Assembly: GCF_902153245.2 (NCBI RefSeq) | Contig: NZ_CABFWF030000011.1 | Span: forward strand, 2,343-48,067 | Direction: 5' to 3' | From: Pseudorhizobium endolithicum | GTDB taxonomy: Bacteria > Pseudomonadota > Alphaproteobacteria > Rhizobiales > Rhizobiaceae | DNA: 45,725 bases | Shown here: one piece after another, positions 17,271-26,367 of the stretch | Layout: each line of letters starts with the position of its first letter | How positions within the stretch are numbered: position 1 is the stretch's first letter | Translations under genes and position numbers: made by a program | Notes under the pieces: model-generated | Told to the model about the DNA's origin: nothing | The model's database searches: none | Seen by the model: only the letters and a program-made list of their open reading frames with translations

Positions 17271-18542
17271 CTAGCTGAACGTTGATCTTACAGATTCAGG
17301 TGGTGCATGAGTGTCATTCGCGGCACCCAAGCCAGGCGTCTCTCGCTTCGCTACACTCGCAATCAAAGGCACTGCGCCCAATGCCAGGGCGGCGGCTGCA
17401 GTAAAGAAGATACCGTAGCCGAACGCTTCGGCGATCTGTCCTGCTATCACACCGCCTGCAATGCTCACCGCGGCATCGGCGCACTGGAACAGCGTGAAGT
17501 CGACACCGGCCTGGCGGGGATCGGACAGGCGCATGAATTGCGCATAGAGGGCGACGAATCCGAAGGCCATTACACCGGAGCTGCTGGCAACCGCGACAGT
17601 CATGATGACTGAGACAGGGAATGCTCCTGTTATGCGGGATGCTGCAAGAAGCGCCAGCAATGACGCCTGCAGTATCAGCGCCAGGATCAGCACGGGCTTC
17701 GTACCCCATGCTCTGACGCATGCCCCTCCGATCAGCGCTGCAGCAGAACCGATTATGAGGCTTCCGGTACCATTGAGGATACCGATCGTGGCCAGATCGA
17801 CACCTGCATCAACAAGGAACGGGCCGATCATCCCAAGCGAGACTTTGAGAGCGACAACGAAGATGGCGGCCGCGAAGAGACCCTGTCGCAAACGGGGCCG
17901 CCGTAGCGCGTGAAGAAGTGACGGCACGTGCTCCCGTGTCCCTTCCTTTGGTGCCCTGGCTGCGACAAGGAGAAAAGGTAGCCCGAGAAGGAAAAGAGCT
18001 GCTGCCATTGACCAGGTGGCAATCTGCCAGTCGGAAGTGCCTATCAGGTAGAGGAAAAGTCCGCCTCCTAAGGCAGAGCCCAGATACGCGCCGCCGACCT
18101 GCGCCGCGTTCGCCCAACCATGCTGGCTGGTTGCCAGACTTTGCACCGCAAATCCATCACAAGCGATATCGACTGTTGATGCCGCAAAAGCGACAACTGT
18201 AAGAATCGCGAACAGCGGCATCCACCTGGTAGGCTCAAAGGCGCCTGCAAGGATCAACCCGAAGATTGATATGAGACCACCAATCAGGACGATTGTGCCG
18301 GAGCGATTGCGACCTCTCGTCGGTAGACGGTAGCGCTCGACCATCGGCGACCAAAGGAATTTGAGAACCCAAGGCAAGGCGATGAGCGAGACCAGCCCGA
18401 TCCGGTCAAGGGGAACACCAGCCTCGCGCATGACGGCAGGCAGACCCGTCCATGTAATGCCGCCGATGATGCTCTGGGCGACATAGAGGCCCGTGATGCC
18501 TGTAAGAAGCATCGCAGGACCTTCTGGTTTCGTCGCCTGCAT
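17271..18542 (-). CDS. RhtX/FptX-family siderophore importer (MFS type)
   Basis: A 423-residue, 12-segment major-facilitator permease. The N terminus reads LYVAQSIIGGITWTGLPAVM and SLIALPWVLKFLWSPMVERY, characteristic of the RhtX/FptX family, single-protein inner-membrane importers of rhizobactin 1021 and pyochelin (family knowledge). FAASTVDIACDGFAVQ contains the acidic residues conserved in this family and in AmpG-like permeases. Its ATG overlaps the receptor stop (TGATG), so receptor and importer are coupled. It would move the ferric siderophore from periplasm to cytoplasm. Symbol rhtX is plausible but specificity is not proven. Confidence 0.9.
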   Translation of the reverse strand: MQATKPEGPAMLLTGITGLYVAQSIIGGITWTGLPAVMREAGVPLDRIGLVSLIALPWVLKFLWSPMVERYRLPTRGRNRSGTIVLIGGLISIFGLILAGAFEPTRWMPLFAILTVVAFAASTVDIACDGFAVQSLATSQHGWANAAQVGGAYLGSALGGGLFLYLIGTSDWQIATWSMAAALFLLGLPFLLVAARAPKEGTREHVPSLLHALRRPRLRQGLFAAAIFVVALKVSLGMIGPFLVDAGVDLATIGILNGTGSLIIGSAAALIGGACVRAWGTKPVLILALILQASLLALLAASRITGAFPVSVIMTVAVASSSGVMAFGFVALYAQFMRLSDPRQAGVDFTLFQCADAAVSIAGGVIAGQIAEAFGYGIFFTAAAALALGAVPLIASVAKRETPGLGAANDTHAPPESVRSTFS

Positions 18543-20626
18543 CAGAAACGATACCGCAGGCTACCGTAAACAGTCCGGCCTTCGTCCCAGTAGCAGTTGC
18601 CCGAGGTGCAGATTGCCTCCTGTCTATTAAATACATTCTTCGCATTCACCTGCAATGAGAGGCCTTGCAAGTCGGGATTGCGATAACCGAAATCGTAGGA
18701 GACGGCGGCGTCAACAAGAGTTCTGGAGCCGCTCTTGAACGTGTTCGCGTCATCTCCATAGCTTTCGCCAACGTAGCGAACACCTGCGCCGATCCCAAGT
18801 CCTGAAAGCGGGCCGCTTTCGATGAGATAGTGGCCCCAGAGGGATGCGACATGGTTGGGCGCGCCTGAGAGTTCATTACCCACCGTCCCAGGAAGACCTT
18901 CTTCGATCGTCATCTGCATATAGGTATAGGAGGCAATCAGGCTGAAGCCATTATCGAGGGATGCATTTGCTTCCAGCTCAATGCCTCGAGAATGAAGATC
19001 GAGTTGCCGCTGAACCTGATTACCCGCAGAATCGAAAGTGCCATCGAAAACCACGCCGTCTGTCTGATCGATGTCGAAATAGGCGGCACTGACCACGAGG
19101 TTGGTATCGGGAATTTCATACCTCACCCCAACTTCGATTTGATCGGCGCTCGTTGGCTCAGCGACTGACCTGGCTCCGCTGGCGTCATAGACGAAGCCGA
19201 GGTTAGGCGAGAAGGAGGTTGCGTAGCTGGCATAGGGGTTGATCCCGTTATCGAACTCATAGGAGAGCCCTGCTCGCCACGAGAATGCTCGATCCACAGA
19301 ATCTGTTGGTGTCCCGCTGGCCGGGACGCTGTCGGAGAATGCCCAGTCTTGGCGTCCGGTCAGAAAAACAGTCCAGCGATCCCATTCGATCTGGTCATGC
19401 AGGTACAGGCCATACTGGTCCATCTCCTGCTCACCTGCAGAGGCGAAAGACTGTAAGGGGACGTCCGCGATGGACGTAGTCGGTGCGCGTGATCTCGCCG
19501 AATAGTCCCACCAATTGTAATTGAAGCCGATAATGGCCGTGTGAGCCAACGGCCCCGTATCGAATTCAAACTGAGCCATGTTGTCGGCGGAGAACGCCGA
19601 GACTTTTTCTTTGTAATGGTACCAGGATGTTCCGCGATCGCTGTATTTCAGGTCTGCATCAACTTCGTGATAGCGAACGTTCTGGCGCAAGGTGACCACG
19701 TCGTTCAGCCTGTGTTCGAACTCGTATCCAATCCGGCCTTGGGTGGTGGTAAAGTCATTCCAATCAGGATCACCGGTATAGATGTCCGAAATCTCCCCGG
19801 GCGCAGGGTTGACGTAGTAGGCCGTCGCACCAACTACCGATCGTGAATACTCACTGAGGAGGGTGAAGCTCGTGTCCTCGTCTGGCTTCCAAGTGAAGGC
19901 TGGGGCTAAGTAGAAGGTATCGTCCGGATAGCCTTCTATGTGCGTATCGCTCTTACGTCCCACCGCTGTGAACCGGTAAAGCAGGCTGCCGTCCTCGTTG
20001 ACCGGGCCTGAAAGATCGGCTGCAGCTTGATAACGATTGTCTTGCCCTAAGAGCAGCTCGACTTCGCGGAACGTTTCGTCTTTTGGTCGCTTGGTGACCA
20101 TGTTCACAATTCCGCCGGGGCCGCTTACTCCGTAAAGTGAAGAAGCAGGGCCTTTCAGGACGGTTACACCCTCCAAGCCGTAAGGCTCCGTGCGGAACCA
20201 TGCTGAAGGCCCGTTAAACTGCTTCAGTCCATCGCGGAAGGTCCCAGTATAGTAAGCAGGAAAGCCCCTTAGGTAGAAGGCATCATAGCGGCTGTCGAAA
20301 CCGAAATTGTTCGGATTGGCACCCGCAGTATAGGTCAACGCTTCGTTGAGGGTCCTTGGTTTCTGATCTTCGATTTGATCCTGTGTGACTACCGACACCG
20401 ATTGTGGCACTCGGATGAGAGGCGTGTCCGTCTTCGTCCCGATGCGATCACTCTTGGCAACATAACCCTCCTGAACCAAGATAGCGTCGCTCTCAGCCTC
20501 GAGGACGATAGTCTCTAGTTCCGTCTGGGAATCCTGCGCTATACCAAGTCCGGCCTGCAATGCGAGTGATGCTCCTGTCATAAGCGCAAGCTTCTGACGC
20601 CGAAGTGCGGAATTGATCGTTACCAT
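18542..20626 (-). CDS. TonB-dependent ferric-siderophore receptor
   Basis: A 694-residue outer-membrane receptor with a signal peptide (MVTINSALRRQKLALMTGAS, cleavage near LGIAQ), a TonB box-like ETIVLEAE, a plug domain (PLIRVPQSVSVVTQDQIED, then GFDSRYDAFYLRGFPA and LKGPASSLYGVSGPGGIVNM), a 22-strand barrel, and the terminal YGSLRYRF ending in Phe as outer-membrane proteins need. The plug wording (R-V-P-Q-S-V) is typical of hydroxamate-type receptors (FhuA/FoxA class, TIGR01783). It is the first gene of an operon with the importer and the reductase. An iron-responsive operator lies 40 bases upstream of the ATG. The siderophore itself is probably taken from other organisms, since no synthesis genes are seen here. 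Confidence 0.94.
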   Translation of the reverse strand: MVTINSALRRQKLALMTGASLALQAGLGIAQDSQTELETIVLEAESDAILVQEGYVAKSDRIGTKTDTPLIRVPQSVSVVTQDQIEDQKPRTLNEALTYTAGANPNNFGFDSRYDAFYLRGFPAYYTGTFRDGLKQFNGPSAWFRTEPYGLEGVTVLKGPASSLYGVSGPGGIVNMVTKRPKDETFREVELLLGQDNRYQAAADLSGPVNEDGSLLYRFTAVGRKSDTHIEGYPDDTFYLAPAFTWKPDEDTSFTLLSEYSRSVVGATAYYVNPAPGEISDIYTGDPDWNDFTTTQGRIGYEFEHRLNDVVTLRQNVRYHEVDADLKYSDRGTSWYHYKEKVSAFSADNMAQFEFDTGPLAHTAIIGFNYNWWDYSARSRAPTTSIADVPLQSFASAGEQEMDQYGLYLHDQIEWDRWTVFLTGRQDWAFSDSVPASGTPTDSVDRAFSWRAGLSYEFDNGINPYASYATSFSPNLGFVYDASGARSVAEPTSADQIEVGVRYEIPDTNLVVSAAYFDIDQTDGVVFDGTFDSAGNQVQRQLDLHSRGIELEANASLDNGFSLIASYTYMQMTIEEGLPGTVGNELSGAPNHVASLWGHYLIESGPLSGLGIGAGVRYVGESYGDDANTFKSGSRTLVDAAVSYDFGYRNPDLQGLSLQVNAKNVFNRQEAICTSGNCYWDEGRTVYGSLRYRF

Positions 20627-20666
20627 TGGGAGCCCCGTTAAAAATCTCGGGGGCAGTTTTCAAAGA

Positions 20667-20681
20667 TGATCCGATTAGTCA
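20667..20681. promoter_or_regulatory. Iron-responsive operator (IRO / RirA-type box)
   Basis: TGATCCGATTAGTCA fits the TGA-N9-TCA consensus of the IRO motif bound by RirA in rhizobia. It lies 40 bases upstream of the siderophore receptor start, where it would cover the core promoter. The expected effect is repression when iron is plentiful. Confidence 0.72.
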
Positions 20682-20959
20682 AGTAATGACGCTCCGCAAT
20701 CGGCGCGTCTGACCTCAGTGTCACCAACAGGGCACAGTTTTCCATCTAACCGTGGCAGGCGAGTTCGCAAATCTCACGGCTGGGCATTGACCGCTTCTCA
20801 GCGGGCGCGACAGCAGCCTCAGAGGCCGAAATGGAGGCACGACCGGACTATCCGCTTCCGGGTCTATCCCCAAGAAAGCGGAAATTGTAGTTGCAGATCT
20901 ATGCTATCCAGCCCCCTCGTGCCGTGGTAAATATTCTTGGGCGCGCAAGACGCACACGA
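20682..20959. other. Non-coding stretch upstream of the siderophore operon
   Basis: About 280 bases with no gene I can support. Nearest the receptor it must hold distal promoter sequence; the rest may be further decayed sequence belonging to the regulator remnant at 20960-21085. Confidence 0.4.
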
Positions 20960-21085
20960 ATGCGTCCCTGACCCCCAAATCTCAGAAGACGCATGCGCTA
21001 TTGGCGATGCTCGCTCTGTCTCGGCGGGGCTCGCGGTCCCGGATCTGGTTGCGCGACAAGCTCTGGAGCGACCAGTCCAATCATT
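20960..21085 (+). pseudogene. Fragment of a BTAD/SARP-like transcriptional regulator N terminus
   Basis: The plus strand encodes SLTPKSQKTHALLAMLALS followed by RRGSRSRIWLRDKLWSDQ. This is the standard opening of regulators with an OmpR/BTAD-type DNA-binding domain (L-x-P-x-K-x-x-A-L-L-A-x-L-A, then R-x-x-L-W-x-D). The frame ends after ~45 more residues without the rest of the domain and has no usable start, and it runs into the hipA 3' end. I read it as a truncated remnant. Confidence 0.5.
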
Positions 21086-21101
21086 CCAGATTAAGGTCGA
21101 C

Positions 21102-22361
21102 CTATTCCGCGCAGGTGCCAAGAACGAGCGCCATCAGCCTCATATGGGTATCCATCCGCTCGAGAACCTTCACAGGAACAGCTTCTCGCTCCGGCAGTGA
21201 CCACCAAAACTGATTGACGCGTTCAACGGTCTCGATCACTGCCCTGAGTACGGCCGCCTCTGGCAAGCGTGCACGATTCGCGAAGGCTTTCCATCGTTGC
21301 GCGTTCAGCGCTTTGAAGGACCGCTCGCCTGCGAGCGAAAGGGCCATAGCATCCGCCGGGATGTAGGGGATCGTCGAGAGCACATCGTAGACGGGAGCGA
21401 GCTGAGGTGTGTCGCCCGCTCCTCGGTAGATGAGTGACCAGTTCTTCAGGTGCATGTCGCCATTGCCAGTCATGGCCGCCAGAGCCAGTCGGCGGACAAA
21501 TTCGAGCGCGGCGGCGGATGAGACAGCAACATTTAGCGCCGCCGCGATATCGTGATAGGCGGCCCCTTCGTACTTCCGCGACGGGTAGACCCCGAAGACC
21601 TGCGCGAAATCTTCGATATGGATCCGCTTACCGCCAGGATCGCGATCGAAGCGTTTGACGAGCAAGACTTTTCCGTCCGACAGCGTCTCGAACTCCTCCG
21701 GAATACCCTCGAACTCTGATTGCTCAACGAGTTCCCGTTCCGGCACCTCCATGCCGATCGCTTCGGCGAGAGCGAGATTGGCATATTCGTTTTCAGACAC
21801 ACCGGGAAACGAGGTCGATGGAAATTTGGCGATGTACGCACCCTGTTCGTCACCGAGCGGCAGGGTCAGCCCGGCACCCTTCCCCGTGTTCTTGATGACC
21901 GAGAGCTTCATCTGAACGCCAGCAAGCGAAAACCGCGCCTTCGGCTTGGAATCAGACAGATTGTCAAAACGAGCAACCGTTCCGTCACTTGGCACGACGC
22001 GGACTGCACCCGGCAGATCCGATCCCAATGTGACGAGCAGGTCGAAATCATTTCCCGCGCGAACGCTATCCGCGTGATGTTTCTCCATTGCCTCGCGCAG
22101 CTTGTCTTCGGGAAGCAGATTGGCAAAGAATGCTGGCAAGGCCCTGGCAACGGGTTTCGGGTCCTTGCGCAAGCTGCCGGTGGCTGCGCGGAAAGACAGG
22201 CTGAGCACGGGAAAGCCGCCGGTCGCGCGATAACTATCTTCGAAGCTGAAGGCGTTGAAGTCGCCGGGCGTTCGGACGATCGTACCGACCTTCACTTCGT
22301 TCAGCAGCACTTCGAGCGACGAGATTGATCTCGGATCGGGAGTGACCTCAAACATTCTCAT
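21102..22361 (-). CDS. hipA: HipA-family serine/threonine kinase toxin
   Basis: A ~419-residue HipA protein. The N-terminal subdomain has LEVLLNEVKVGTIVRTPG, the core has FSLAGVQMKLSVI, the ATP-side motif PGAVRVVPSDG, the catalytic loop MTGNGDMHLKNWSLIY (Asp/His/Asn of the HipA G-N-x-D-x-H-x-K-N motif) and the metal motif APVYDVLSTIPY. HipA kinases phosphorylate translation targets such as glutamyl-tRNA synthetase and cause growth arrest; the antitoxin HipB neutralises them. The start is ATG 22361 or ATG 22355, both inside the end of hipB (overlap of 14 or 8 bases), so the toxin is made only when hipB is translated. All key residues look intact. Confidence 0.92.
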   Translation of the reverse strand: MRMFEVTPDPRSISSLEVLLNEVKVGTIVRTPGDFNAFSFEDSYRATGGFPVLSLSFRAATGSLRKDPKPVARALPAFFANLLPEDKLREAMEKHHADSVRAGNDFDLLVTLGSDLPGAVRVVPSDGTVARFDNLSDSKPKARFSLAGVQMKLSVIKNTGKGAGLTLPLGDEQGAYIAKFPSTSFPGVSENEYANLALAEAIGMEVPERELVEQSEFEGIPEEFETLSDGKVLLVKRFDRDPGGKRIHIEDFAQVFGVYPSRKYEGAAYHDIAAALNVAVSSAAALEFVRRLALAAMTGNGDMHLKNWSLIYRGAGDTPQLAPVYDVLSTIPYIPADAMALSLAGERSFKALNAQRWKAFANRARLPEAAVLRAVIETVERVNQFWWSLPEREAVPVKVLERMDTHMRLMALVLGTCAE

Positions 22362-22662
22362 CACCGTCCGGATGAGCAATAAAGGCGGGGAGATCGTCGA
22401 GATCGTCATGCGGCCGCAGCAGCGCGTCGACGGCCGGAACCATCGCCTGCGGTACGAACATTAACTCTAGCCCCAGTGCCCGGGCGATGTTGATCAGCGT
22501 CGTCGTGCGAGCGGCACTGCTCCCAGCTTCTATCTCGCGATAGCGAGGGCGGGATATGCCCGCCATGGCGGCAACCTGCTCCTGTGTCAGTTGCTTGCCT
22601 TTGCGAGCAGCCTTTAGCAATTGCCCGATTTCCAGCAGGGCATCTGACTCAGACCTTGCCAT
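22348..22662 (-). CDS. hipB: HipB-type XRE antitoxin
   Basis: A 104-residue protein with an XRE helix-turn-helix at residues ~10-68 (LTQEQVAAMAGISRPRYREIE), the usual HipB layout. The C-terminal tail (PHDDLDDLPAFIAHPD) is acidic and probably contacts HipA. It lies first in the hipBA operon and overlaps hipA. By analogy it represses its own promoter together with HipA. Confidence 0.9.
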   Translation of the reverse strand: MARSESDALLEIGQLLKAARKGKQLTQEQVAAMAGISRPRYREIEAGSSAARTTTLINIARALGLELMFVPQAMVPAVDALLRPHDDLDDLPAFIAHPDGDENV

Positions 22663-23103
22663 ACTATCTACCCGACAACTCTCCGTGAAGTATGGGTGAT
22701 CTATCGCAAATTTGCCGTCACCCAGTCAAGGCAAGATACGGATAGGGATCATTGGCGGCATTTTGATCTGTCTACGTATCATCAGGTTATCTAAGTGCCC
22801 ACGATCACGCTCCGGCCTTCGCCGCAGACCACGAGGTCAAGAAGGTGAATAAGGATTCGGAAGGGCGCGCAGTGAAGCTCGAGTCCGCCAACCTGAAGAT
22901 CGTTCCCGGCGCGGCGGCGTGACCTTCATCGATTTCGACAAGAGCACAATTGCGAAGGTGAATTGGCCGCAGCTCCAAGGGAAGCACGATCCTCTATTTG
23001 TTTCACTTGCGCATCGGTCTGATCCAGTGCGCCTTCGGCGGCCTTCGTCGAGGCGCACTGGCAGACGCCATATTGGGTGGATCTGCAATCTCGGCGCCGG
23101 AGC
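22663..23103. other. Stretch between hipBA and dnaE2 with a possible gene remnant and a hairpin
   Basis: About 440 bases. On the plus strand bases ~22800-22921 read in one frame as FAADHEVKKVNKDSEGRA, then VKLESANLKIVPGAAA and a stop, which looks like the tail of a lost gene; I do not recognise it and see no start. Near the dnaE2 end lies an 11-bp inverted repeat (23024-23061). The hipB promoter must lie in the first ~100 bases. Confidence 0.4.
23024..23061. terminator. Stem-loop just beyond the dnaE2 stop
   Basis: CCAGTGCGCCT and AGGCGCACTGG form a perfect 11-bp stem with a 16-base loop, 43 bases past the dnaE2 stop. No T tract is present on the dnaE2-sense side, so it may serve as an mRNA 3' stabiliser or a Rho-assisted terminator. 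Confidence 0.5.
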
Positions 23104-26100
23104 TTACTGAAATTTCCGACTCTTGATCCTCAGCGTATCGATATGCAGATCCGGGACGAACATATCCCTCGCCCGAACCCCCGGAGGCGCCTTTTCGCGC
23201 GAATCCGGACTTCCGGGCGAACCATGGGCGAACTCGTCGCCACGGCCGGTCGGCGGCCAGAATGCTCCATCTCGTTCGGCAAGCCCAGACAGATCGGCCG
23301 AGAGATCGAACAGCTGCTGGGCGACCAGATGAACGACCTCGCCTTCCCGCTGGATCCTGCCGTTGATCGCCATCATGCTGGCACCCAGTACCACCCGGCG
23401 TGATCGCTCGAAGAGCTTTGGCCAGACGACGACGTTGGCAATGCCAGTTTCGTCCTCGATGGTGATGAACATCACCCCCTTCGCTGATCCTGGCCGTTGA
23501 CGGACCAGCACCAAGCCGGCCGCCATCAGCCACTGACCGTCTCGCGCGCTCATCGCCTCAGCACAGGTGACGATCCGGCGCATGGTGAGGTCAGCCCTCA
23601 GGAACCGCAAAGGGTGATGCCGGAGCGTCAACCCGGTGTGACTGTAATCCTCAACGACGTTGTGGCCCTCCGTCATCTGGTACAGCGCGACTTCCGGCTC
23701 CAGCTGCTCGGCGATTTCCCTTGCCTCGCGTTTCGCGGCAGCAGTGAAGAGCGGCAGCGGCTCGTCGCGTAGGGCCTTGATCGCCCAGAGCGCATCGCGC
23801 CGCTCAAGCCGCAATGACGGCAGGAAGGCATCGGCTTCGGCGAGTTCGACGAGCGAGGCGACCGGAACACCGGACCGCCGCCACACATCGTCCACCGACG
23901 TGAACGGTTCGTCAGCGCGGGCGGCGACAATGCGCGCCGCTTCAGCGGTCGCCAATCCACGCACCAGCCGCATACCGAGACGCACAGCATGACGGTTCGT
24001 GCCCTCGAGCGGCTCAAGGGTGCAGTCCCACCGCGAGCGATTGATGCAGACGGGCCGCACTTCAACACCGTGCTCGCGAGCATCCCGGACAATCTGGGCG
24101 GGCGCATAAAAACCCATGGGCTGTGAGTTGAGAAGCGCCGCACAGAAGACGTCCGGAAAATGGCATTTTACGTAATTCGAGGCATAGGCGATCAGCGCGA
24201 AGGAGGCGGCATGGCTTTCGGGGAAGCCGTAAGAGCCGAAGCCTTCGAGTTGGGAAAATGTCTTCTCGGCGAATTCCGGCGAATAGCCGTTCTTGATCAT
24301 GCCGGAGACGAGCTTGTCTTTGAACTTCGATACGCCGCCAGTGAACTTGAAGGTCGCCATGGATTTCCGTAGCTGGTCGGCCTCACCGCCCGTGAACCCC
24401 GCACAGACCATCGCCACCTTCATGGCCGATTCCTGAAACAGCGGCACGCCTAGCGTCTTGTGGAGAACCGCCTCCAGTTCGGGCGTCGGATATTCGACCT
24501 TCTCCTTGCCTTCGCGGCGGCGCAAATAGGGGTGGACCATGTCACCCTGGATCGGCCCGGGGCGGACGATCGCCACCTGAATGACGAGGTCGTAGAAGGT
24601 GTTCGGCTTCATGCGCGGCAGCATCGACATCTGGGCGCGGGATTCGATCTGGAATGTCCCGAGCGTGTCGGCTTTGCGGATCATCGCATAGGTCCTCGGG
24701 TCCTCCTGCGGGATGGTGGCAAGGTCGAGATCCTGATGCTTATGTTCGCCGATCAGCGCGAAGGCCTTGGCCATGCAAGTCAGCATGCCGAGTGCCAGCA
24801 CGTCGACCTTCATCATTTTAAGTGCTTCGACGTCATCCTTATCCCATTCGATCACTTGGCGGTCGGCCATTGCGGCCGGTTCGATCGGCACGAGATGATC
24901 CAACCGGTCGTGCGTCAGGACGAAGCCGCCCGGGTGCTGACCGAGATGCCGCGGCGCGCCCATCAACTGCTGAGCAAGCTTCAAGGTCAAAGCGAGACGG
25001 CGGTCCTGCGGATTGAGACCAAGATCGCGCACCTGCCGCTCCCCAACCGTCTCCGACCACGACCAGAGGCCGGAAGAGAGCGACTTGATCAGATCTTCCG
25101 GAAGACCGAGCGCCTTGCCGACATCGCGAATGGCGCCCTTTGCGCGATAGCGCGTGACGGTTGAGCATAGTGCCGCCTTGTCATGGCCATAAGTCTTGTA
25201 GATCCACTGGATCACCTCCTCGCGCCGCTCGTGTTCGAAATCGACGTCGATGTCGGGCGGCTCGTCGCGCTCCTGGGAGACGAACCGTTCGAACAACAGG
25301 TCATTGGTTTCGGGATCGATGGAGGTGATGCCGAGCACATAGCAGACAGCGGAATTGGCGGCAGATCCCCTGCCCTGGCAAAGAATGCCTCGCGATCGAG
25401 CGTAGCGGACAATTGAGAAGACCGTCAGAAAATAGGGTGCGTATTTCATCGTCTCGATCAGGTCCAGCTCGTGGCGGATGGTCTTCTCGACATGTGTCGG
25501 CAGCCCTTCCGGATAGCGCGTCTTGACACCTTCCCAGGTATAGTGCTCCAGCGACTGCTGTGCGGTCATGCAGGGAAGCAGCGCTTCCTCCGGATACTGA
25601 TAGACGAGCTCTTCCAGCGAGAACCGGCAGCGCTCGACGATCTCCGTCGTGCGCGCCAGTGCCTCCCGATAGTGGGGAAAGAGACGCGCCATTTCCTTCG
25701 GTGGCTTGAGAAAGCGATCAGCGTGACGCTCGCGTTCGAAGCCGACATCATCGATGGTGGTGCCGGTGCGGATGCAGGTGAGGACGTCCTGCAGCTGCCG
25801 CCGCTCGGGCTCATGAAACAGCACGTCATTGGTGACGACGGTCTTCACTCGATGCGTTGCCGCCATGTTAGAGATCTCATGCAGCCGCAGAGGATCGTTC
25901 GGCCGCCGGCGCAGGCAGAGCGAGACATAAGCGCGATCGCCAAAGATCTCCGCCATTTTTCGGAGCTGCACCGCGCAGGTCTCGTCGGCCAAGTCCGGCA
26001 CGAGGACGCCGATCAGGCCCTCTGAATAAAGCGCCAGGTCATCGAGATGCAGGATGCAATTTGCCTTCCCGCCCCTGCCCTTGCCCAAGGTCAGAAGCCG

Positions 26101-26367
26101 CGTCAGTCGCGAATAGGCGGCGCGATCGGTGGGATAGACGAGGATCGACATGCCGTCCTGAAGATCGAGCCGGCAGCCGACGACCAGCCGCAAGCCAGTG
26201 GCGCGCGACGCTTCAAGGGCGCGGACGATACCGGCGAGGCTGTTACGGTCGACAATACCGAGCGCCTCAATGCCCATGAGCTTAGCGGTCGCAAACAGTT
26301 CCTCGGCCGAGCTTGCGCCCCTCAGGAACGAAAAATGCGTAGTGACCTGCAGTTCCGCATAGCGCAT
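23104..26367 (-). CDS. dnaE2: Error-prone DNA polymerase DnaE2
   Basis: A 1087-residue C-family polymerase of the DnaE2 branch. It has an N-terminal PHP domain ([20 protein letters not shown]), the polymerase motif [20 protein letters not shown] near residue 370 with catalytic aspartates, then the conserved [20 protein letters not shown], and a C-terminal OB domain ([18 protein letters not shown]). It copies past damaged bases together with ImuA and ImuB during SOS mutagenesis, in place of a UmuCD polymerase. ATG 26367 overlaps the imuB stop (TGATG) and gives the standard N terminus; an ATG-like start nine codons earlier lies inside imuB. It is the last gene of the cassette. It is a second, non-essential alpha subunit; the replicative dnaE would lie elsewhere. 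Confidence 0.95.
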   Translation of the reverse strand: MRYAELQVTTHFSFLRGASSAEELFATAKLMGIEALGIVDRNSLAGIVRALEASRATGLRLVVGCRLDLQDGMSILVYPTDRAAYSRLTRLLTLGKGRGGKANCILHLDDLALYSEGLIGVLVPDLADETCAVQLRKMAEIFGDRAYVSLCLRRRPNDPLRLHEISNMAATHRVKTVVTNDVLFHEPERRQLQDVLTCIRTGTTIDDVGFERERHADRFLKPPKEMARLFPHYREALARTTEIVERCRFSLEELVYQYPEEALLPCMTAQQSLEHYTWEGVKTRYPEGLPTHVEKTIRHELDLIETMKYAPYFLTVFSIVRYARSRGILCQGRGSAANSAVCYVLGITSIDPETNDLLFERFVSQERDEPPDIDVDFEHERREEVIQWIYKTYGHDKAALCSTVTRYRAKGAIRDVGKALGLPEDLIKSLSSGLWSWSETVGERQVRDLGLNPQDRRLALTLKLAQQLMGAPRHLGQHPGGFVLTHDRLDHLVPIEPAAMADRQVIEWDKDDVEALKMMKVDVLALGMLTCMAKAFALIGEHKHQDLDLATIPQEDPRTYAMIRKADTLGTFQIESRAQMSMLPRMKPNTFYDLVIQVAIVRPGPIQGDMVHPYLRRREGKEKVEYPTPELEAVLHKTLGVPLFQESAMKVAMVCAGFTGGEADQLRKSMATFKFTGGVSKFKDKLVSGMIKNGYSPEFAEKTFSQLEGFGSYGFPESHAASFALIAYASNYVKCHFPDVFCAALLNSQPMGFYAPAQIVRDAREHGVEVRPVCINRSRWDCTLEPLEGTNRHAVRLGMRLVRGLATAEAARIVAARADEPFTSVDDVWRRSGVPVASLVELAEADAFLPSLRLERRDALWAIKALRDEPLPLFTAAAKREAREIAEQLEPEVALYQMTEGHNVVEDYSHTGLTLRHHPLRFLRADLTMRRIVTCAEAMSARDGQWLMAAGLVLVRQRPGSAKGVMFITIEDETGIANVVVWPKLFERSRRVVLGASMMAINGRIQREGEVVHLVAQQLFDLSADLSGLAERDGAFWPPTGRGDEFAHGSPGSPDSREKAPPGVRARDMFVPDLHIDTLRIKSRKFQ

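Noticed and set aside
21720..22328. 202-residue plus-strand open frame opposite hipA
   Set aside because: Lies wholly within hipA, which has all its catalytic motifs.
24460..25164. 234-residue plus-strand open frame inside dnaE2
   Set aside because: Antisense shadow of the polymerase core; no domain seen.
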